This document shows, piece after piece, positions 58,532 to 64,000 of a DNA stretch of 64,000 nt. The first letter of the stretch is position 1. Every line of letters starts with the position of its first letter. The notes beneath the pieces were generated by a model. The model was not told the DNA's origin, made no database searches, and was given only the letters and a program-made list of their open reading frames with translations. The position numbers and the translations under genes were made by a program. Source of the DNA: an uncultured Emticicia sp. (GTDB lineage: Bacteria; Bacteroidota; Bacteroidia; Cytophagales; Spirosomataceae); NCBI RefSeq assembly GCF_937903345.1, contig NZ_CALCZQ010000052.1, positions 1 to 64,000 on the forward strand. Reading direction: 5' to 3'.

Positions 58532-59602
58532 ATGCCAAACGAATTCATAATCAACCAATTACCATCAAACAAAATCTTACTCGAAGGAAAGGAATACGAT
58601 TTTTATAGTGGAACTTGCTATTTAGGGATGAATCAAGATACGGACTTCAACAGATTATTGATTGAGGGGATGAATCGTTATGGAATGTCGTTTGGAAGTT
58701 CTCGAAACGGAAACCTGCAATTGGATATTTACGACCAAGCCGAAGAAAAAATGGCTCATTGGGTTGGGGCAGAAAAAGCATTGTCAATTTCGTCAGGAAT
58801 GTTGGCGGGGCAAGTCGTGGCACAATATCTTAAAACGCAGAATACAACGTTTTTTTATGCACCAAGTAGTCATTCTGCTAATTTCCATGAGCCAAATATA
58901 CGTTTACCCAATATAAGTTTTGATGTTTGGGCAAGCAATATTTGTCAAGAAATCTTTGAGCAAAATGCTCCACACTCAGTCATCGTTTGTAATTCTTGCG
59001 ATGCACTCAAACTAAGTCCTTATCATTTCGTCTGGACGAGTCAACTACCACAAAATCAAACAATTACAATCGTCATTGATGATTCGCATGGTTTAGGAAT
59101 TACAGGAGAAAACGGTTCTGGGATTCTTAAGCAAATAACTGTCAACGAAAATGTAAAACTCGTAGTCGTCAGTTCCTTGCACAAAGCGATGGGTATTACG
59201 GGTGGAGTAGTTTTTGCCGATAAAGATTTTATTCATACGCTCCGAAACACTGCTTTTTTTGCTTCATGCTCACCGATTGCACCTGCTTATCTATACGCCT
59301 ACATGCACGCTGATAAAATTTATGAAAAAAATCGACAAAAATTAAAGGTTAATATTCATCGTTTTTCTTCGCAACTATCTGATAGTCAGTTATTATTTAA
59401 TTCTATCGAAAGCTATCCAGTGTATTATTCTTTACAAGACGACCTCTACGATTTTTTGTTTCAGAAAGGAATCTTAATTTATAGTTTTGCTTATCCAATC
59501 AAAACGGGTAAACCCAATACTCGAATCGTGTTGAGTTCGTGGCATACAAGTTCCCAAATAGATTATTTGATAGCTAATATCAAAGCGTTTAGTTTCGTTT
59601 AA
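58532..59602 (+). CDS. BioF/KBL-like PLP-dependent aminotransferase (alpha-oxoamine synthase type)
   Basis: A 356-residue fold-type I PLP enzyme similar to 8-amino-7-oxononanoate synthase. Marks are FYSGTCYLGM near the N-terminus, GMSFGSSRNGNLQLDIYDQAE (glycine-rich loop), IVIDDSHGLGITGENGSG with D183/D184 and H186 region, and VVVSSLHKAMGITGGVVF, where Lys218 should hold the cofactor. Family enzymes join an acyl-CoA with an amino acid. There are no biotin-synthesis neighbours, so BioF activity is not supported by context. It is shorter than typical BioF (about 385). It stands alone. Confidence 0.88.
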   Translation: MPNEFIINQLPSNKILLEGKEYDFYSGTCYLGMNQDTDFNRLLIEGMNRYGMSFGSSRNGNLQLDIYDQAEEKMAHWVGAEKALSISSGMLAGQVVAQYLKTQNTTFFYAPSSHSANFHEPNIRLPNISFDVWASNICQEIFEQNAPHSVIVCNSCDALKLSPYHFVWTSQLPQNQTITIVIDDSHGLGITGENGSGILKQITVNENVKLVVVSSLHKAMGITGGVVFADKDFIHTLRNTAFFASCSPIAPAYLYAYMHADKIYEKNRQKLKVNIHRFSSQLSDSQLLFNSIESYPVYYSLQDDLYDFLFQKGILIYSFAYPIKTGKPNTRIVLSSWHTSSQIDYLIANIKAFSFV

Positions 59603-59857
59603 TTCATTACGGTCATAACGATTTATCAGAGCAGCATAAGGTATAATTTTTGTTTGAAAACAACGATTCCGACCAAAAGAGTATAAATGATAGCTCATGT
59701 GAATTTAGTACCAAATAGTTATTCATTGTATAATGTAGTGCGTCCCATTCCACCAAGTTATTTTTGAACGCCCCAATGAAAGCAATCAATATTAGATTAG
59801 CAAAGCTAAAATTACCGATAGAATTGTCTTATTTTTAAAAACCTTCACTTCTAAGCA
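59603..59857. other. Non-coding intergenic stretch between convergent genes
   Basis: About 255 bases after the BioF-like gene and before the pyrR-like stop. No ORF, hairpin with T-run, or repeat was recognised. Confidence 0.3.
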
Positions 59858-60391
59858 TCAACCAATCAACCAAATCTTATCTTCTTCATTGCCTTGTTCT
59901 TTCCATTCTACCAACACACGCTGCGTATCGAGTGTATTTACACGCATGCCTGTATAATCTGGTTGAATTGGCAAATCTCTTTCGTAGCGGCGGTTTATTA
60001 GGCATAGAAGCTCCACTTTTTCGGGGCGACCAAATGCTTGCATGGCATCAATTGCCGCACGAACCATTCGGCCAGTTGCCAATACATCATCAATCAAAAT
60101 CACCTTTTTGTTCTCAATCACAAAAGGAACCTTGGTTTCGTTGGGTTTTAGAGGTGTATCTCTTCTTCTGAAATCATCACGAAAGAAAGTAGCGTCTAAA
60201 TACCCTATTTTTATATCAAGTTTTGTTTCTTCCCTTAATTTTTTAGTGATACGCTCGGCCAAATAGATGCCGCGTGGTTGTAGTCCCAAAATCACTGAAT
60301 TCGAGAAGTCTCCGTGGTTTTCAATCAGTTGCTGGCACAAACGATTGAGGGTAATATCAAGCAAAGGATTACTAAGAATGAGTCGGTTCAT
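59858..60391 (-). CDS. pyrR: PyrR-type phosphoribosyltransferase
   Basis: A 177-residue phosphoribosyltransferase of the PyrR family. The PRPP-binding loop is VILIDDVLATGRMVRAAIDAM (97-117). The N-terminus has NRLCQQLIEN, VILGLQPRGIYLAERITKKL (phosphate-binding), and RDDFRRRDTPLKPNETKVPF, the flexible RRD-type loop diagnostic of PyrR. In Gram-positives PyrR binds pyr mRNA and also forms UMP from uracil; in Bacteroidota the RNA-binding role is uncertain. No pyr operon lies in the window, so this copy may serve uracil salvage only. Confidence 0.9.
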   Translation of the reverse strand: MNRLILSNPLLDITLNRLCQQLIENHGDFSNSVILGLQPRGIYLAERITKKLREETKLDIKIGYLDATFFRDDFRRRDTPLKPNETKVPFVIENKKVILIDDVLATGRMVRAAIDAMQAFGRPEKVELLCLINRRYERDLPIQPDYTGMRVNTLDTQRVLVEWKEQGNEEDKIWLIG

Positions 60392-60682
60392 ACATCTATA
60401 ATGATGAATGATGCATGGTGAACGGGTTCGCCATAAAGACGGTCGCCGTAGCTATAGTGAATTTTGCAATAATTAGCATTCAACTACATACATCATTTGG
60501 GTTTAAGTTTTAAATTGTAAAACTAAGCAATTGGTGTGCTAATTGCATAAAATATTAAGAACTTTGCACAAAATTTTTATTTAATAATTGTTTGGTTGTA
60601 TCCTTTATGCTGTTCGCTTTATGCTTTTTTATTTTCAAACAAAGCAACGTTGCCTAAATAGTACTGCCTAAATCCTAAAAAT
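60392..60682. other. Divergent intergenic region between pyrR and pth
   Basis: About 290 bases. It contains CATCATT/AATGATG-like short repeats near 60400-60490 and AT-rich DNA before pth. No clear promoter pair or RNA structure was fixed. Confidence 0.3.
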
Positions 60683-61243
60683 ATGAAATATTTAATAGCT
60701 GGGCTTGGGAATATTGGTCCAGAATATGCACTTACCCGACACAACGTGGGTTTTATGGCTCTCGATAGGTTGGCGGCTCAACAAGGTTTTTCGTTTAAAA
60801 TGGAACGCCTTGCTTACGTGGCTGAATTTAAACATAAAGGAAAACAGATTTACTTTATCAAGCCAACAACTTATATGAATCTCAGTGGCAATGCCATCAA
60901 CTATTGGCTGCAAGCACTGAAAATTCCTGCCGAAAACCTCTTGGTGATTTGCGACGACCTCGCTTTGCCCTTCGGAAAGTTACGCCTTAAAACCAAAGGT
61001 TCGCACGGTGGGCAAAACGGTTTACGTAACATTGAAGAAAAACTTGGTACAAATGCTTATAACCGATTAAGGTTTGGAATAGGCAATAATTTTCATGCAG
61101 GAAAGCAGGTTGATTATGTACTAAAAGCCTTCAATGACGACGAAATGATTCAACTGGTCGATAGATTAGACCGTGTTGGCGAAATAATTTTGAATTTTTG
61201 TACAATTGGTGTAGAGAGAACAATGAATTTTTACAACGAATGA
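60683..61243 (+). CDS. pth: Peptidyl-tRNA hydrolase
   Basis: A 186-residue enzyme that frees tRNA from stalled peptidyl-tRNA by cleaving the ester bond. Catalytic and binding residues are in place: MKYLIAGLGNIGPEY, TRHNVGFMALD with catalytic His20, FIKPTTYMNLSGNA with the substrate-binding Asn, VICDDLALPFGKLRLK with catalytic Asp93, and KGSHGGQNGLRNIEEKLGT with the tRNA-clamping Asn. Length is normal. It is essential in most bacteria and acts in the cytoplasm. It appears monocistronic. Confidence 0.97.
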   Translation: MKYLIAGLGNIGPEYALTRHNVGFMALDRLAAQQGFSFKMERLAYVAEFKHKGKQIYFIKPTTYMNLSGNAINYWLQALKIPAENLLVICDDLALPFGKLRLKTKGSHGGQNGLRNIEEKLGTNAYNRLRFGIGNNFHAGKQVDYVLKAFNDDEMIQLVDRLDRVGEIILNFCTIGVERTMNFYNE

Positions 61244-61328
61244 TTGTACTTTTTAAAGAATTTTCATATTACTCGTTTTTAGAATAAAATATAAGTTGCA
61301 TTTTTTTAATACAAATTATATTTTGTTT

Positions 61329-61357
61329 TTGTGTTAAAAACTTGTTTAATATATTTG
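61329..61357 (+). promoter_or_regulatory. Promoter TTG-N18-TATATTTG with long leader
   Basis: TTG at 61329-61331 and a perfect TATATTTG at 61350-61357. The next start codon is 61483, giving a leader of about 120 bases, long for this genome. No known riboswitch was recognised in it. Confidence 0.55.
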
Positions 61358-61482
61358 TAATATTAAAAAAATCCAAATATTTTTAGAACAATATTCGGTT
61401 GTTGGCCATATACAACGTTTGGATTATATTGTTTTCTCGCATACATTTGTATCGTTATCCACAAGGAAAATAAGACAAAACA

Positions 61483-61944
61483 ATGAAAAATTCATTAAAA
61501 ACAATTATATTTGCATTAGTATTCGGGTCATTCATGACTACTGCAAATATTGTAAAAGCAAATGACCGTGATTCAGCAACAAACGAAGTAATTCTAGTTA
61601 GAGGTGCTGAAGCAAGCTTCGCAAATTTTATGACAAAAAATGCGAAGAAGTTAGTTAAAACAAATGATTGGAATGTTTTCACAGAAGTTGTAACTTTATA
61701 TAATGCCTCTCCGTCTAAATTCATGACAATGAGTGATGACAAAAAAGGAGCTTTTATAAAAGCAGTAGAAAACATCGAAGTAAAACTAAATAAGGTACGT
61801 GGCACTAAGGCAAAAATTTGGAAGCAGAAAGTAACAAAAACAGCCTCGGTTATCAAAGTTTTATGGGATTACCAATCAAACGTTGAGTCAACAGACACAG
61901 AACAGACAGTTGCTCCAGAAGCAATTGAAATGTTAGGTCGTTAA
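61483..61944 (+). CDS. Small exported protein of unknown function
   Basis: A 153-residue protein with a signal peptide (about 1-27, MTTANIVKAN). The mature chain is mainly helical and basic: SFANFMTKNAKKLVKTNDWN, VFTEVVTLYN, KFMTMSDDKKGAFIKAVENI, VKLNKVRGTKAKIWKQKVTK. Nothing identifies a family. It has a strong promoter, a leader of about 120 bases and a strong terminator (62011), so it is probably a well-expressed single gene. The lysine-rich helices might bind nucleic acid or lipopolysaccharide, which is speculation. Confidence 0.65.
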   Translation: MKNSLKTIIFALVFGSFMTTANIVKANDRDSATNEVILVRGAEASFANFMTKNAKKLVKTNDWNVFTEVVTLYNASPSKFMTMSDDKKGAFIKAVENIEVKLNKVRGTKAKIWKQKVTKTASVIKVLWDYQSNVESTDTEQTVAPEAIEMLGR

Positions 61945-62010
61945 GACTCAACTTTCAAGAAGAATATTAAGTTTTCATAGTTTAATAGGTTAGGGTTGAA
62001 TAGATGGACG

Positions 62011-62052
62011 CTTACCCCACTGCTCTCGATAGCGGTGGGGTTAAGTTTTTTT
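62011..62052 (+). terminator. Strong terminator after the unknown exported protein
   Basis: CTTACCCCACTGCT pairs with AGCGGTGGGGTTAAG around TCTCGAT-type loop, followed by TTTTTTT. Confidence 0.88.
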
Positions 62053-62157
62053 AGGGCGTACAGGAACGCCAATGCTATATAAAAATGTTATATTTTTAAT
62101 AATAACATTTGTTATTATTATTTATCCATTATACATTTTCATTTTTCATTTTTCTAA

Positions 62158-62697
62158 ATGCGTAAACTGTTATTTATCAGCTTATTATTAGTCGGATGTA
62201 CTGAGTTAGAAACTCAGAATTCTACAAAAACATTCTTCGATTTGGCCAGTCTTGTAAATCAACAGATAGCAGAATTGAATAAAAATCAGCCACTTACCCG
62301 CAAAAACTTAGCGATTGAAGAGAAAAAAGAAGTATTGAATACCAATAAAATTGATTGGCAAAAAGAACTCGAACTTTTTTTGCAAGCTGATTTAAACAAG
62401 CAATCGTATCAATTGAGCTACAATAAGGAAGAAACACCAAAGATGGCGGTTTATATGCTCAAAGAAGGTGAAAGTTTACCAGTGAAATCGTTGAAAATCA
62501 TTTTTGATGAAGACAAATCTGTTAAACACATCGAGGCCTTGATACAAACCGAAAACTATTTGTATAAGTCAGAAAAGTATCTTTTAATGACGCTTGACAA
62601 AAACCACCTCACTCATTATCAAATTGAAGGCTTGCAAGAACTGTTTATAGGTAAAAAGAAGAGATTTAAAGTTGATGGAATTGTGGAGAGTAAATGA
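62158..62697 (+). CDS. Putative lipoprotein of unknown function
   Basis: A 179-residue protein with a lipoprotein signal (MRKLLFISLLLVGC, Cys14, lipobox LVGC). The mature part has a helical start (FFDLASLVNQQIAELNK), KIDWQKELELFLQADLNK and a beta-rich remainder (YQLSYNKEETPKMAVYML, SLKIIFDEDKSVKHIEALIQ, YLLMTLDKNHLTHYQIEGLQ, GKKKRFKVDGIV). The pattern W-x-x-E-L-x-x-F-L-x-A-D-L-N-K recurs in unnamed Cytophagales lipoproteins. No function is known. It ends at a shared terminator with the TPM gene. Confidence 0.7.
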   Translation: MRKLLFISLLLVGCTELETQNSTKTFFDLASLVNQQIAELNKNQPLTRKNLAIEEKKEVLNTNKIDWQKELELFLQADLNKQSYQLSYNKEETPKMAVYMLKEGESLPVKSLKIIFDEDKSVKHIEALIQTENYLYKSEKYLLMTLDKNHLTHYQIEGLQELFIGKKKRFKVDGIVESK

Positions 62698-62720
62698 AAA
62701 TTTTGAGAAAAGTTGTTTTA

Positions 62721-62760
62721 AAGCAAAAAAGAACCTCTTTAGAAAAGTTCTTTTTTGCTT
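62721..62760. terminator. Bidirectional terminator
   Basis: AAGCAAAAAAGAAC pairs perfectly with GTTCTTTTTTGCTT around a 12-base loop. It sits between the convergent lipoprotein and TPM genes. Confidence 0.85.
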
Positions 62761-62778
62761 ATATCTTTCAAAACTATT

Positions 62779-63540
62779 TTAATAATCTCCACCAGCACCA
62801 CCACCTCCAAAACTACCACCCCCGAAGTCGAAACCACCACCGCCGCTGCTTCCGCCACTGCTAGACCAACCACCAGATGAGCTTCCCCAACCTGTGTAAG
62901 TTGTATAAGGTACAAATCCACCGCCTCGATTTCCGCCGCCTTTACTTCCACCACTCATTTTTCCAATCACATACAAAATAATCAATCCTATAATGATGAA
63001 GAAAATAATTGCAAAAATAACATCGCCCAAATCTCCTTCTTCAGTAGGTTCTGCGTCAAATTCGCCCGATAAATATTTAAAAATACTATTCGTACCTTCA
63101 TCAAGACCTTGGTAATATCGTAATTGCTTGAAGTTTGGCTTTACTACGGTTTCGATAATTCGTTTGCTGTAAGCATCTGTCAAACCGCCTTCTACACCGT
63201 AACCTGTGGCGATAAAGATTTTTCTGTCACCTGGAGCCCATAAAAACACAACCCCATTGTTTTTATCTTTTTGACCAATACCCCATTCTCGGCCTAGTTT
63301 TATGGCATATTCGCTAATATCGTAAGGCTGAACACTCTTTACGATTATGATTGCCACTTGAGTGGAAGTTGAATCGTAATAAGCTTTTAGTTTTTGCTCT
63401 AATTGATTGATTTCTCCTTGACTTAAAAGCCCGCCAACCAAATCATTAACAAACTTTGGCGGATTTGGCTTCTGCGGAATATCTTGTGCAAAGACAAAAC
63501 TTTGTATAAGAAAAAGGAATATGAGAATTCTGTTAAACAT
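62779..63540 (-). CDS. TPM-domain protein (YgcG-like) with Gly-rich tail
   Basis: A 253-residue protein from the ATG at 63540, which gives a signal peptide (MFNRILIFLFLIQSFVFAQ). The TPM domain (about 20-150) shows LLSQGEINQLEQKLKAYYDS, TQVAIIIVKSVQPYDISEYA, WGIGQKDKNNGVVFLWAPGD and RKIFIATGYGVEGGLTDAYS. A transmembrane helix (about 175-197, VIFAIIFFIIIGLIILYVIG) precedes a tail rich in Gly and Ser (GGGGFDFGGGSFGGGG). This layout is typical of YgcG proteins, found beside LemA genes and linked to envelope stress. The next gene upstream is a second TPM protein, so they form a pair. Confidence 0.92.
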   Translation of the reverse strand: MFNRILIFLFLIQSFVFAQDIPQKPNPPKFVNDLVGGLLSQGEINQLEQKLKAYYDSTSTQVAIIIVKSVQPYDISEYAIKLGREWGIGQKDKNNGVVFLWAPGDRKIFIATGYGVEGGLTDAYSKRIIETVVKPNFKQLRYYQGLDEGTNSIFKYLSGEFDAEPTEEGDLGDVIFAIIFFIIIGLIILYVIGKMSGGSKGGGNRGGGFVPYTTYTGWGSSSGGWSSSGGSSGGGGFDFGGGSFGGGGAGGDY

Positions 63541-63676
63541 CGAGAGAGTAGAGTGGGAAACCACCGTTATTTTTTATTAGTTATCAATAAATAGCTTAGT
63601 TGTTTTAGCCAAAGTCAACATTAAAGGTCCGAGGATATTTTTTGGATTAAATGAGTGGATAAACTACTTTTAAAAT

Positions 63677-64000
63677 TTATGGAATTGGTTCGATTGAAAT
63701 ATCATTTGAAATCTCGTTGATGTCGTTACTTTGATAAGGAAAATATTTTTTCAATTGGAAACCAGCTTCTTTGATTCCCATCTGTAAACCACCGCTAAAA
63801 TCGTTTTGAGCAAAATACATGCGTAAGGTATCACGCGTACTTTCCCAAAAATTTGATGGAACTACTTTGTCGATACCAATATCGCCCAAAACTGCAAATT
63901 TGCGGTCGGCATGAGCTAAATAAAATAGCACGGCGTTTCTCTGAGCAGTTGTATCAAGGCTCAAATACTGAAATACCTGTTTTGCTCGCTCTAAAGGATC
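63677..64000 (-). CDS. Second TPM-domain protein, partial at window edge
   Basis: The C-terminal 107 residues of a protein whose start lies beyond the right end. The frame is open from 64000 (DPLERAKQVFQYLSLDTTAQ) and includes RNAVLFYLAHADRKFAVLGD, IGIDKVVPSNFWESTRDTLR and GGLQMGIKEAGFQLKKYFPY, which match the second half of a soluble TPM domain. It ends with a short acidic tail (NDISIEPIP) and no membrane segment. It lies 136 bp upstream of the YgcG-like gene on the same strand; a LemA gene beyond the edge is likely from the usual arrangement. Confidence 0.88.
   Translation of the reverse strand, partial: DPLERAKQVFQYLSLDTTAQRNAVLFYLAHADRKFAVLGDIGIDKVVPSNFWESTRDTLRMYFAQNDFSGGLQMGIKEAGFQLKKYFPYQSNDINEISNDISIEPIP

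Noticed and set aside
1..64000. tRNA, rRNA, tmRNA, intact insertion sequences, prophage, integrase attachment sites, replication origin
   Set aside because: No T-loop, acceptor pair, transposase, integrase or DnaA-box cluster was recognised in any gap on reading both strands.

Overview
The window looks like a chromosomal segment of a Bacteroidota member, most likely order Cytophagales in the Spirosomataceae/Cytophagaceae range (Emticicia, Flectobacillus or Arcicella type). The reasons are the AT-rich composition, a SusC/SusD pair, DUF1080, DUF2911, DUF1684 and TPM proteins, and promoters of the TTG-N19..21-TAnnTTTG type. No rRNA, tRNA, CRISPR array, prophage or intact insertion sequence was seen. 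The genus is an inference and was not tested.

Layout. 1-2.5 kb: decayed C-terminus of a type III restriction/DEAD-type helicase, a GreA/B-like small protein and a MoeB-rhodanese protein. 2.6-11 kb: periplasmic FKBP isomerase and Prc-type protease, a GH13-like protein with a DUF72 protein, a LOG-family protein and MurF. 11-14 kb: methyltransferase, glycosyltransferase and DegT aminotransferase on the minus strand, probably surface-glycan work. 14.4-19.5 kb: DEAD-box helicase, an Asn/Arg-rich secreted protein and a penicillin-acylase-type hydrolase. 19.5-21.5 kb: gene-poor, holding one small Bor-like lipoprotein and two families of degenerate repeats. 21.5-26.6 kb: TolC/HlyD/ABC exporter operon whose ATPase domain has lost key catalytic residues. 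27-37 kb: S41 peptidase, cytosolic Mo-enzyme, PruA, an AraC regulator, RdgB, a frameshifted four-helix-bundle gene, RF1, a DUF2911 protein and an acyl-CoA synthetase. 37.4-51.4 kb: a carbohydrate locus with Gfo/Idh/MocA oxidoreductase, GH3, three DUF1080 domains in two genes, sugar isomerase, SusD, SusC and AraC, interrupted by a DUF433/DUF5615 toxin-antitoxin-like pair and an Old Yellow Enzyme remnant. 51.5-64 kb: sulfite-oxidase-like Mo-enzyme plus cytochrome c, ModF-like double ABC protein, MoaD, acetyltransferase, DUF1684, MFS, a BioF-like enzyme, PyrR, Pth, two unknown exported proteins and two TPM proteins, the last cut by the window end.

How genes work together. The 37-51 kb locus reads as a 3-keto-glycoside utilisation system: SusCD import, oxidation at C3 by the Gfo/Idh/MocA enzyme, cleavage by DUF1080/isomerase-fold proteins, and GH3 hydrolysis. 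Molybdenum cofactor functions are scattered but linked: MoaD and MoeB for assembly, two sulfite-oxidase-fold enzymes and a ModF-like protein.

The most unusual signals are the ATPase-degenerate exporter, the toxin-like gene with an in-frame stop, three small pseudogenes that no intact ORF reveals, a short candidate sRNA with promoter and terminator, and several repeat families. I did not find a clearly new multi-gene system. The degenerate exporter operon is the closest candidate.
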